Shown here: positions 1 to 7,010 of the stretch, in pieces
Position numbering within the stretch: position 1 is the first letter of the stretch
Layout of the letters: each line of letters opens with the position of its first letter
Program-made: the position numbers and the translations under genes
Source of the DNA: Prevotellaceae bacterium
GTDB taxonomy: Bacteria > Bacteroidota > Bacteroidia > Bacteroidales > Bacteroidaceae
DNA: 12,495 nt
Assembly (NCBI GenBank): GCA_021204545.1
Contig: JAJPZF010000089.1
Coordinates: 1 to 12,495, forward strand
Direction: 5' to 3'
Notes under the pieces: generated by a model
Database searches by the model: none
What the model saw: the letters and a program-made list of their open reading frames with translations, nothing else
What the model was told of the DNA's origin: nothing

Positions 1-1013
1 GCGTGATGGACTACGGAAACTACGGAAACAACGGCTACAACCCGGGCAACTACACCGCCTACGAGCGTGACTTCATGGGCTGGCGCAAGCTTGTCGACCT
101 CGAGGAGCCCGCTGTCCTCACCATATCCTGCTTCGCCGACGGCGGCCTCGGCTACCGTATCACCAACGACCAGAACGCCGACGAGTACTACGTCATAGAG
201 AACCGCCAGGCGAAAGGCTGGGATGACAAGATAGGAGGCGTCGGTCACGGCCTGCAGGTGACACACGTGGACTACAGCTCCTCCCGCTGGAACAGCAACA
301 CCGTGAACACTGACGCCGGCCACCAGCGTATGACGATAATCGCCGCCAACAACAATTACAACGGCACGAACGCAGCGGGGACAGCGCAGGAGTGGCGGGA
401 GTGCCTCGAGGGAAACCTCTATCCCGGAGCCTCGCTGAACTACAGCCTCACGGACGTGAGCACACCGGCGGCGACCGTCTACACGGGAGAGCTGCTGGGC
501 AAGCCAATAACAGACATCACCGAGAACAACGACGGAACCGTCACTCTCTGCTTCCGCACCAACGGCAAGCTCGAGACCCCCGAGCCAGAGGACGCCGAGG
601 AGGCTGACGACGGCACCGTTGAACTAAGCTGGCCACGAGTGGAGAACGCCACATATTATATATGCGAGCTATACAAAGGCGAGCTGCTCCTGCGCACCGA
701 CACAGTGAGCGACACGGCCCTCACCTACGACGACCTGCCCGTCAGCAACGCGCTCTCCTACCGCCTGATGGCTTGCGCCGACACGCCTTACGACTACGTG
801 TCGAGCGACTGGAGCGAGCCTTCCCACTTCGACAAGACTGTGGACGCCATCACGGGCATAAGCGAGAGCGAGCTTCTCGTGTATGTCTACACCGCGGGCG
901 GAGTGATGGCCACGCGCTGCCACGGCGACGAGCTGGGCCGCCTCTCGCTGCGCCCGGGCGTATACATAGCAAGATACAGCAACGGATCAACCAAGAAATT
1001 TGTACTAAGATGA
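1..1013 (+). CDS. M6-family secreted metallopeptidase, C-terminal part (5' truncated by window)
   Basis: The open frame runs in from the left edge (first complete codon at base 3), so the true start and the zinc-binding HExxH motif are not in the window. The first visible residues, VMDYGNYGNNGY, followed by YERDFMGW (20-27), YYVIENRQ (62-69), GWDD (72-75) and GLQVTHVD (83-90), are the pattern that follows the catalytic helix in M6 (immune-inhibitor-A-like) peptidases of Bacteroidota. Residues about 190-277 look like a fibronectin type III-like domain (VELSWPRVENATYY, then SYRLMACA). Residues about 280-336 (AITGI ... GVYIARYSNGSTKKFVLR) resemble a type IX secretion C-terminal sorting domain. 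The protein is probably secreted and degrades extracellular proteins. The stop codon overlaps the start of the next gene (ATGA at 1010-1013), so the two are likely co-transcribed. The family is fairly certain; the sorting route and substrate are inferred. Confidence 0.85.
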   Translation, partial: VMDYGNYGNNGYNPGNYTAYERDFMGWRKLVDLEEPAVLTISCFADGGLGYRITNDQNADEYYVIENRQAKGWDDKIGGVGHGLQVTHVDYSSSRWNSNTVNTDAGHQRMTIIAANNNYNGTNAAGTAQEWRECLEGNLYPGASLNYSLTDVSTPAATVYTGELLGKPITDITENNDGTVTLCFRTNGKLETPEPEDAEEADDGTVELSWPRVENATYYICELYKGELLLRTDTVSDTALTYDDLPVSNALSYRLMACADTPYDYVSSDWSEPSHFDKTVDAITGISESELLVYVYTAGGVMATRCHGDELGRLSLRPGVYIARYSNGSTKKFVLR

Positions 1014-1507
1014 AAAGGAAAGCATTGACAATAACAGCGGCGCTGCTCTGCTGCACGGCAGCCTTAGCGCAGCACACACTGGGGACGGACGACATCAGCG
1101 CCGACGAGCTGGTCGGCACGTGGTCAAGGCCCGTGGCAGTGGCAGTGTACAGCGGGGCCAGCCAACAGGCGGCGGCCGACGCCGACAACGTGACGGGCCA
1201 GATTGAGGCCGCCGTCAACGACGTCATAGAGCGCATGGGCGTTGGCGCCGTCGTCGTGGAGTTCAGGGCTGACGGCACAGTGACGGGCAGCACCGAGAAC
1301 AACACCTCCGAGGGCAACTACACCGTGAGCGGCTCCACCCTCACCGTGAGCGCCGGCAAGATGTCGTTCAGCGTGAACGCGAAGCTCACGGGCGACAAGC
1401 TGCAGCTCCTCTACCCTCTCAGCAGCTTCCCGAAGCAAATCACCAAATACTTCCTCGGCTTCGACCCCGAAGGCCTTTACCTCGGGGCCGAGCTCGAGCG
1501 GCAGTAA
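1010..1507 (+). CDS. Small exported lipocalin-like protein (DUF4923-like)
   Basis: A protein of 165 residues. The ATG at 1010 is preferred because it begins a clear type I signal peptide (MKRK, a hydrophobic stretch at 5-19, likely cleavage after ALA at 18-20, before Q21) and overlaps the upstream stop codon by 4 bases, a usual sign of translational coupling. The frame is open further upstream, but there it only shadows the peptidase gene. The mature part has LVGTW (34-38), a probably helical stretch at 55-76, and strand-like segments VVVEFRADGTVTG, GNYTVSGSTLTVS and KLQLLYPL. This resembles the lipocalin-like DUF4923 proteins of Bacteroides and Prevotella, whose function is not known to me. 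It is probably periplasmic or secreted. No lipobox is present: C14 and C15 do not fit the consensus. Family assignment is moderate; coding status is well supported. Confidence 0.78.
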   Translation: MKRKALTITAALLCCTAALAQHTLGTDDISADELVGTWSRPVAVAVYSGASQQAAADADNVTGQIEAAVNDVIERMGVGAVVVEFRADGTVTGSTENNTSEGNYTVSGSTLTVSAGKMSFSVNAKLTGDKLQLLYPLSSFPKQITKYFLGFDPEGLYLGAELERQ

Positions 1508-1530
1508 GCCCCGCCTCCGCATAGGCCTGA

Positions 1531-1565
1531 CGAAGAGAGCGCGCCACGCAGGCGCGCTCTCTTCG
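1531..1565 (+). terminator. Perfect 15-bp hairpin after the lipocalin-like gene
   Basis: Bases 1531-1545 (CGAAGAGAGCGCGCC) pair without mismatch with 1551-1565, leaving a 5-base loop (ACGCA). The hairpin starts 23 bases after the stop codon at 1507. It is GC-rich and very stable but has no T-tract on its 3' side (TATGCCCC follows), so it may terminate imperfectly, protect a 3' end, or need a factor. It is symmetric and could act on either strand. Confidence 0.7.
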
Positions 1566-1586
1566 TATGCCCCCGCCTCACGCGCC

Positions 1587-1604
1587 CGCGCGCGTATATA
1601 TATA
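1587..1604. repeat. Alternating purine-pyrimidine tract (CG)4(TA)5
   Basis: Eighteen bases alternate strictly pyrimidine-purine: CGCGCGCG followed by TATATATATA. Such tracts are prone to Z-DNA in the CG part and to easy melting in the TA part. It lies 22 bp after the terminator-like hairpin. Function is unknown; it may be chance in GC-rich DNA. Confidence 0.5.
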
Positions 1605-1821
1605 AAAGGTGTGGCGGAGGGCGCCGCCCCGCCATTCGTTGCCAAAGACACAGGCGGGCGGGAAGGAAAAGACAGCGCGGGCGAGGGGCAACGACCCGCC
1701 GCGTCCCGGCCGACGGCCATTGAACTGTTGCCGATCGCAAGCGCGCGCGAGGCCGGACGCTTATAGAGCTTCAGGGCGACTCGACGCTTGCCGTAAGCCG
1801 AACGCACGCTGCGAGTGGGGC

Positions 1822-1907
1822 AACACCTAATTAGGTGTTTGCAAAAACCTAATTAGGTTTTTGCCGATTCCTAATTAGGTTTTGCCCAAAACCTAATTAG
1901 GCTTTTT
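1822..1907. repeat. Four palindromes CCTAATTAGG spaced exactly 22 bp apart
   Basis: The 10-bp palindrome CCTAATTAGG occurs at 1826-1835, 1848-1857, 1870-1879 and 1892-1901, a constant 22-bp period, or about two helical turns. The three 12-base spacers share a pattern of T-run, GC, A-run (TTTTGCCCAAAA in the third). Copy 1 extends to an 18-bp perfect palindrome (1822-1839). Copy 2 extends to a 24-bp perfect palindrome (1841-1864). Copies 3 and 4 are perfect only in the core. The array is bracketed by GGGCA (1818-1822) and TGCCC (1909-1913). It lies about 230-310 bp upstream of the susC promoter. It could be a multi-site operator for a dimeric protein, a chain of RNA hairpins, or a small mobile or repetitive element. 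Confidence 0.9.
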
Positions 1908-1953
1908 ATGCCCATTCTGGAACGCGCTCCGCGCGCTACGGCGGAACACGCTG

Positions 1954-1985
1954 CAAATATACGCATTTCCGGCTGGAAAAGCAAG
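1954..1985 (-). promoter_or_regulatory. Possible leftward Bacteroidota-type promoter
   Basis: Read on the minus strand, bases 1961-1954 give TATATTTG, a full match to the TAnnTTTG -7 element. After a 20-bp spacer, bases 1985-1982 give CTTG, a 3-of-4 match to the -33 TTTG. Transcription would start near 1947 and run leftward through the palindrome array. No credible gene lies downstream on that strand, so the product would be a non-coding or antisense RNA. The sequence is short enough to occur by chance. Confidence 0.35.
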
Positions 1986-2132
1986 CGCCCATGCAAGAAT
2001 GCCAACGCAAGAGTGAGCGTCTCATTGGGCGGCCTCCATACAACAGACAGCCCGCTTTATTACACTTTCACGCTTGCGGGGCGGCCATTTGCCCCTTATT
2101 TTAATGATTTATAACTTTTTCCGCCCTATTTC

Positions 2133-2164
2133 TTTGCGTTTATTAAGCGTTATATCTACCTTTG
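2133..2164 (+). promoter_or_regulatory. Promoter of the susC operon
   Basis: TTTG at 2133-2136 and TACCTTTG at 2157-2164, separated by 20 bp, match the Bacteroidota primary-sigma consensus (-33 TTTG, -7 TAnnTTTG). The predicted transcript begins near 2171, giving a leader of about 57 bases before the ATG at 2228. The leader ends in an AT-rich stretch, as is common before start codons in this phylum, and contains no Shine-Dalgarno sequence. No ECF-sigma or hybrid two-component regulator gene is visible nearby. Confidence 0.75.
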
Positions 2165-2227
2165 CGACATTCGCATCGGCGAGAAGTCGAGAATAAAAAC
2201 CTTAAGTATCACTAATTTATAGTATTT

Positions 2228-5200
2228 ATGAAACGTAGATTAACTATGATGTTGGCCTCGCTGTTTCTCTGTTTGTGGGGAGGAGTGGCGACGGCACAGA
2301 CAACGGTTACCGGGACGGTGGTGTCGCAGGACGACGGTGAGCCAATCATCGGCGCCGTCGTTCGTGTCATCGGTGCGGACAATGTGGGCACCGTGACGGA
2401 CTCAAACGGTAAGTTCTCCGTCTCTATGCCCCAAGGCACGACAAGGCTTCGCGTCTCGTTCGTGGGAATGGAGACGCGCGAGGTCGTCCCAAAGGGCAAG
2501 AGCATGATGATTGCGCTCGCCAGCACCGAGAGCGACCTTAACGAAGTGGTAGTCACCGCAATGGGTATCACCCGCTCGCAGAAAGCTTTGGGATACTCGG
2601 CCACAACGGTGAAGGGCGACGAGATAATGAAAGCCCAGACCACGAACGTTGCCGACGCGCTGGCGGGCAAGGTGGCCGGCGTGCAGGTAAGCTCGACGAG
2701 CGGCGACCCCGGCTCAGTGAGCAACATCATCATCCGCGGCTACAGCTCCATCAACGGCGACAACCAGCCGCTCTACGTCGTTGACGGTGTGCCCCTGCAG
2801 CAAGGAATGGTGTCCAACGAGCAGGTGAACGTCACGACAGGCGGTATATCGAACATCTCCGCCGACGACATCGAGTCGATGACAGTCCTTAAGGGAGCGG
2901 CGGCCACGGCACTCTACGGCAGCCGCGCGGCCAACGGTGTCATCGTCATCACCACCAAGAAAGGAGCGAAGGGGGCAGACCGCAACTTCACCCTCAGCTA
3001 CAACGGCAGCATGCAGGCCCGCCGTGTGGCCTGCCTGCCCGACTACCAGAACAGCTTCGGCCAGGGCTGGGACGGCGGACAGACCTTCATTGAGAACGGC
3101 TCCTGGGGCCCGGCACTCGACGGCTCCACGCAAGTGTACGGCCCCATCTGGAACAACCAGCAGCGCATCCACGAGTACTCGGCCAAGAAGAACAACGTGA
3201 AGGACTTCTTCGACACGGGCTGGTCGCAGAGCCACGACATCTCCCTTGGAGGCGTGTCGAGCGACGGCAAGATGGACTACTACCTCTCCTATTCCTACAC
3301 GGGCGACAACGGCGTGATGCCGACCGACGCCGACAGCTACAAGCGCAACACCATAGCCATGCGCGGCAGCTACGAAGCCGCGAAGTGGCTTAAGGTATCC
3401 TCGTCGGTCAACTTCGCCCGCAGCGAGACCGACGCCGTCAACTCCTACCAGGGAGTGTCCGTCATCGACGGCCTGTACGAGATGCCGCGTGACATCTCCA
3501 TCGTCGACATGAAGGACCTGAGCAGCGCCTTCAACACCCCGGAGGCTTACTTCACACCTTACGGCATCACCAACCCCTACTGGGCGCTGGAGAACAACTA
3601 CAACCACACCAGCTCGAAGCAAGTCTACGGCAAGTTGCAGGTGGACATCAACCCCATCAAAGAGTTGACGCTGACCTACCGCATGGGCTTCGACTACATG
3701 GACTACGACAACAAGGTAGGCGAGCCACAGATTGATGTGGACGACGCCCTCATAAACGAGGACTACGGCTACTCTCCCGTGAACATGAACCAAAGCGGTT
3801 TTGTCTATGCGCGCTACCTCCGCCGCTACGAGCTTAACCACGACTTCCTGGCCAACTACAAGAAGGCCTTCCTCGACAACAGGCTTGACCTCGACGTGAA
3901 CGTGGGCGTGAACATGAACGAGCGCTACTCCACCTACATGACAACGGAGGCGGACGACCTGACGTTCGCGACAGGCTTCTGGAGGCTCAACAACGGGTCC
4001 GACTGGACAACCATGAGCGAGTATATGTGGAAACGGCGTTCCGTCGGTCTCTTCGCCGACGTGAACATAGGCTGGGACGACATGATCTACCTCGACTTCA
4101 CCGCCCGCAACGACTGGTCGTCCACACTGCCCATCGACAACAACAGCTATTTCTACCCCGGCATAACAGCAAGCTGGATATTCACGCGGCTGATACCCGA
4201 GAACAAGGTGCTCACCTTCGGCAAGCTCCGCCTCGCATACGGTAAGACCGGTAACGACGCAGACCCCTACCAGACAGGTACTACCTTCACTCAGGGAACA
4301 GCAAGAGGCATATATGGCACCGGCATAGCCCAGTTCCCGATGAACGGTGTGAACGCTTTCATGAATTCCGGGCAACTTGGCAGCACTTCACTGAAGCCGG
4401 AGATGACCTCCGAGGCTGAGGTCGGAGCCAACGTGCAGTTCTTCGGCGGCAGGATTGGTGTTGACTTCGCATTCTACAACCGCGAGACAAGCGACCAGAT
4501 ATTCACTCTCCCCATCGACGCCGCAACGGGCTACACTTCAGTGGTAACCAACTTCGGCAAGGTCCGCAACCGTGGCGTGGAGCTGCTCATCAACGTCGTC
4601 CCCGTGCGCACAAAGGACTTCCGCTGGGACCTGAGCTTCAACTTCGCGAAGAACAAGAACAAGGTGCTCTCGCTGCCCGAAGGGATGGAAGGAAAGACCA
4701 CGATCTACAGCTTCGAGACTTCGGGATCATACGACGCCGTCTACATGTACGCCGAGGTGGGCAAGCCGATGGGTGAGTTCTACGCTTACGAGCCACAGTA
4801 CACCGCCGACGGACAGATGATTGTGGACTCAAACGGCTACCCCGTCATTGGCTCAGAGTTGCAGGACACCGGCAAGAACATGAACAGCAAGTGGACTGGC
4901 GGCGTAAGCACCTCCTTCACCTGGAGAGACCTGACCCTGAGCGCAACTCTCGACATCCGCAAGGGCGGCTATATGTTCTCGCGCACAAAGAACATCATGG
5001 AGTTCTGCGGTAACGGCTACATGACGACCTACAACAGCCGCCGCCCGTTCGTCATCCCCAACTCGGTTGTCGACAATGGCGACGGCACTTACTCCGAGAA
5101 CACCACTCCGATATACATGACGAACGACAGCTACCAGACTTATTACGACACCTATGGCGCAGGCGAGGGCAGCGAGAAATATCTGATAGACCGCTCTTAC

Positions 5201-5455
5201 GTCAAGCTGCGCAACCTCAGCCTCACTTGGAACGTGCCAAAGAAGTGGGTGCGTGCCATGACGCTGAGCAGCATTGCGCTGACCGCATTCTGCAACAACG
5301 TGTTCACCTGGACAGCAAAGGGCAACCGCTACATCGACCCGGAGGGAACAACCATCGCACAGGGTAGCTATGGCGACCTCGCCACACAGTTCGGCGAGAC
5401 GTACGTTAACCCCTCTTGCCGTATCTTCGGTCTGAACCTGAGCATTAAGTACTAA
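2228..5455 (+). CDS. susC: SusC/RagA-family TonB-dependent outer-membrane transporter
   Basis: A protein of 1075 residues, the usual length for SusC. It forms the outer-membrane barrel that imports oligomers captured by its SusD lid, using TonB energy. The signal peptide is residues 1-23 (cleavage after ATA, before Q24). A carboxypeptidase-regulatory-like domain spans about 25-100 (TVTGTVVSQDDGEPIIGAVV; GTVTDSNGKFSV). A TonB-box-like stretch NEVVVTAMG lies at 105-113. The plug domain covers about 115-245, with NIIIRGYSSI, PLYVVDGVPL and the SusC signature ISADDIESMTVLKGAAATALYGSRAANGVIVITTKKG region at 210-246. The remainder is a barrel rich in alternating aromatic residues and ends FGLNLSIKY. 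No N-terminal STN domain is present, so signalling to an anti-sigma factor is not expected. It is the first gene of a four-gene operon, and the layout resembles BT2264 of B. thetaiotaomicron. Substrate cannot be read from sequence. The symbol denotes the family, not a starch function. Confidence 0.96.
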   Translation: MKRRLTMMLASLFLCLWGGVATAQTTVTGTVVSQDDGEPIIGAVVRVIGADNVGTVTDSNGKFSVSMPQGTTRLRVSFVGMETREVVPKGKSMMIALASTESDLNEVVVTAMGITRSQKALGYSATTVKGDEIMKAQTTNVADALAGKVAGVQVSSTSGDPGSVSNIIIRGYSSINGDNQPLYVVDGVPLQQGMVSNEQVNVTTGGISNISADDIESMTVLKGAAATALYGSRAANGVIVITTKKGAKGADRNFTLSYNGSMQARRVACLPDYQNSFGQGWDGGQTFIENGSWGPALDGSTQVYGPIWNNQQRIHEYSAKKNNVKDFFDTGWSQSHDISLGGVSSDGKMDYYLSYSYTGDNGVMPTDADSYKRNTIAMRGSYEAAKWLKVSSSVNFARSETDAVNSYQGVSVIDGLYEMPRDISIVDMKDLSSAFNTPEAYFTPYGITNPYWALENNYNHTSSKQVYGKLQVDINPIKELTLTYRMGFDYMDYDNKVGEPQIDVDDALINEDYGYSPVNMNQSGFVYARYLRRYELNHDFLANYKKAFLDNRLDLDVNVGVNMNERYSTYMTTEADDLTFATGFWRLNNGSDWTTMSEYMWKRRSVGLFADVNIGWDDMIYLDFTARNDWSSTLPIDNNSYFYPGITASWIFTRLIPENKVLTFGKLRLAYGKTGNDADPYQTGTTFTQGTARGIYGTGIAQFPMNGVNAFMNSGQLGSTSLKPEMTSEAEVGANVQFFGGRIGVDFAFYNRETSDQIFTLPIDAATGYTSVVTNFGKVRNRGVELLINVVPVRTKDFRWDLSFNFAKNKNKVLSLPEGMEGKTTIYSFETSGSYDAVYMYAEVGKPMGEFYAYEPQYTADGQMIVDSNGYPVIGSELQDTGKNMNSKWTGGVSTSFTWRDLTLSATLDIRKGGYMFSRTKNIMEFCGNGYMTTYNSRRPFVIPNSVVDNGDGTYSENTTPIYMTNDSYQTYYDTYGAGEGSEKYLIDRSYVKLRNLSLTWNVPKKWVRAMTLSSIALTAFCNNVFTWTAKGNRYIDPEGTTIAQGSYGDLATQFGETYVNPSCRIFGLNLSIKY

Positions 5456-5460
5456 GAAAA

Positions 5461-5466
5461 AGGAGG
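5461..5466 (+). promoter_or_regulatory. Strong Shine-Dalgarno sequence before susD
   Basis: AGGAGG lies 9 bases before the susD ATG (5476) and 5 bases after the susC stop. Bacteroidota genes usually lack such sites, and none is seen before the other genes of this operon. It supports the chosen start and may raise SusD translation relative to SusC. Confidence 0.6.
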
Positions 5467-5475
5467 AAACAAGAT

Positions 5476-6972
5476 ATGAATAAGATCGCTTTTATACTTT
5501 CAGTGGCCTTGGGCGTTTGCCTCGCATCCTGCGACAGCTATCTGGACATCAACGACGACCCCAACCAAGCGACGGCCGAGAATGTCGAGACCGACATGCT
5601 TATGCCATCCATCGAGATGAATATGGCAGCAAGCTATGGCGACTATCTGCGCATCACTGGCGGATACTTCTCGGAAGTCTACGCACACCTTTACGGCACG
5701 TCGAACTATATAGGCTATTCGCAGTTCGAGCAGAGCGCAACCCGCAGCAGCTTCGCATACGACCAACTTATGCAGGGATGCCTCTCCAACATCGTCACGC
5801 TTCAGCAGAAGGCCGAGGCAAGCGAGGAGTGGGGAACGTATCTGGCTGGCGCTGTCATCCGCGCGTTTGCCTATGAGGCATTGGTGGATTGCTATGGCGA
5901 GGTTCCCTATACGGAAGCCTTTGACGCGAACAACCTCAACCCTCATTACGATGACGGTCAGACAATCTACGAAGGTCTGATTGCAGAACTCGACGACGCA
6001 CTCTCCAAGGCTAACAGCGCAAGCCTTGTGTGCACGAACTTCCTCTACCCCAACGACGCCACGGCTGTCAACTGGGTAAAGTTCGCCAACGCACTGAAGC
6101 TGAAACTGCTTATGCGCATGGCCAACGTGAAGGACGTGAGCGCGGAAGTGGGAGCGCTGATTGAGGAGGATAACTTCCCGACGGAAGACGTGGCGTACAC
6201 AAGCTGCTGGGGAACGTCGGCAACGGACATGAGCCCCTTCTACGCCGAGGAGTTCGCGACAAACTTCGGCAGCACGCAGCTTAACATCTGCGGCAATGTG
6301 GCCATCATCTGCACGATGAACCAGATTGACTACCAAGACCCGCGCCTGCCCGTCTACTTCGAGACGAACAGCGAAGGCAAATACATCGGCAGCGTGTCAG
6401 GCACGAACTACTCGCCCACCAACTCGCTCACCGACTGGTGCCGCCCCGTGGCAAGCGCGGATATGCCTGTCTACCTTATCACGGTATCTGAGGTTGAGTA
6501 CTTCATCGCCGAGTATTACGCGCGCTACGGCTCTGCGACGAAAGCGGCCGAGCATTATGCCGCCGCCATCGAGGCTTCGTTCCAGACGGCCGGTGTCGAT
6601 GGCGCTGCTGAATACATAGCACGCTATCCTTACGACAACGACAACTACAAGAAGTGCCTCGGCGAGACGAAGTGGGTGGCTCTGGCAGGGACTAACCCCT
6701 ACGAGGCTTGGTGCGAGGCTCGTCGCCTGCGCTATCCCGCCTTCAGCGGACAGAAGGGAACGGACTTCTACACCGTCGGCAACGACGACTCCTACGACAC
6801 GTCGTCTTACGTGCCGTTCACGTTCTACACTCCCATTCAGGTGTTCGCTCTGGTAGGCGACAGCCATCTGCTGGAGCGCTTCCCGTATTCCGAGAGCTCT
6901 ACCGCATACAACAGCAATGCGCCCACCTTCGCTAACACTGACTACACGAAGCCGGTGTTCTGGGCAGAGTAG
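5476..6972 (+). CDS. susD: SusD/RagB-family nutrient-binding outer-membrane lipoprotein
   Basis: A protein of 498 residues. It is the surface lipoprotein lid that binds substrate and closes the SusC channel. The start is a lipoprotein signal with lipobox LASC, cysteine at residue 19. The mature end CDSYLDINDDPNQAT is typical of the SusD-like group with the DxNxDPN-type motif, and acidic residues after the cysteine fit surface export in this phylum. The body is mostly helical and contains TPR-like segments such as EVEYFIAEYYARYG and AAEHYAAAIEASF, which usually contact SusC. The C-terminus KPVFWAE matches the family ending with a conserved tryptophan. It follows susC by 20 bases and shares its transcript. 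Family is near certain; ligand is unknown. It most resembles the SusD-like 2 type seen in peptide-linked systems such as BT2263, a comparison made from memory. Confidence 0.95.
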   Translation: MNKIAFILSVALGVCLASCDSYLDINDDPNQATAENVETDMLMPSIEMNMAASYGDYLRITGGYFSEVYAHLYGTSNYIGYSQFEQSATRSSFAYDQLMQGCLSNIVTLQQKAEASEEWGTYLAGAVIRAFAYEALVDCYGEVPYTEAFDANNLNPHYDDGQTIYEGLIAELDDALSKANSASLVCTNFLYPNDATAVNWVKFANALKLKLLMRMANVKDVSAEVGALIEEDNFPTEDVAYTSCWGTSATDMSPFYAEEFATNFGSTQLNICGNVAIICTMNQIDYQDPRLPVYFETNSEGKYIGSVSGTNYSPTNSLTDWCRPVASADMPVYLITVSEVEYFIAEYYARYGSATKAAEHYAAAIEASFQTAGVDGAAEYIARYPYDNDNYKKCLGETKWVALAGTNPYEAWCEARRLRYPAFSGQKGTDFYTVGNDDSYDTSSYVPFTFYTPIQVFALVGDSHLLERFPYSESSTAYNSNAPTFANTDYTKPVFWAE

Positions 6973-6985
6973 AGTAATCTTTCAA

Positions 6986-7000
6986 TGTTTATCGTAAACA
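6986..7000 (+). other. Small hairpin between susD and the next lipoprotein gene
   Basis: TGTTTA (6986-6991) pairs with TAAACA (6995-7000) around a 3-base loop TCG, in the 38-base gap after susD. The stem is only 6 bp and AT-rich, too weak for a terminator. It could be a processing or stability element that sets the ratio of SusCD to the accessory lipoproteins, or chance. Confidence 0.3.
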
Positions 7001-7010
7001 GGACAAAACA

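Larger units (their letters stand above)
1508..2227. other. 720-bp non-coding region between the peptidase pair and the susC operon
   Basis: I see no convincing gene here. Short open frames of about 68-87 codons exist, but they lack family resemblance, have arginine- or proline-rich compositions typical of GC-rich non-coding DNA, and one of them runs across the repeat array start. The region holds the hairpin at 1531-1565, an alternating CG/TA tract at 1587-1604, a GC-rich stretch to about 1820, the palindrome array at 1822-1907, a possible leftward promoter at 1954-1985, a more AT-rich stretch from about 2050, and the susC promoter at 2133-2164. No tRNA or known riboswitch was recognised. 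Confidence 0.7.

Noticed and set aside
1124..1807. A 227-codon minus-strand frame from the intergenic region into the lipocalin-like gene
   Set aside because: It crosses the 15-bp hairpin, lies antisense to a better supported gene with signal peptide, and has a composition typical of GC-rich shadow frames.
1822..1907. CRISPR array
   Set aside because: The repeat core is only 10 bp and spacers are 12 bp and similar to each other; true CRISPR repeats and spacers are longer and spacers are unique. No cas gene is nearby.
1908..2114. A 68-codon plus-strand frame starting within the last repeat region
   Set aside because: No family resemblance, no promoter directly upstream, and it ends just before the susC promoter; probably chance.
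1508..2227. tRNA or rRNA gene in the long intergenic region
   Set aside because: No cloverleaf-like arrangement or conserved T-loop sequence was found on either strand by reading.
2714..4375. A 553-codon open frame on the minus strand inside susC
   Set aside because: It is a shadow of the strong third-position GC bias of susC. It has a valine- and histidine-rich composition, no recognisable domain, and no promoter.
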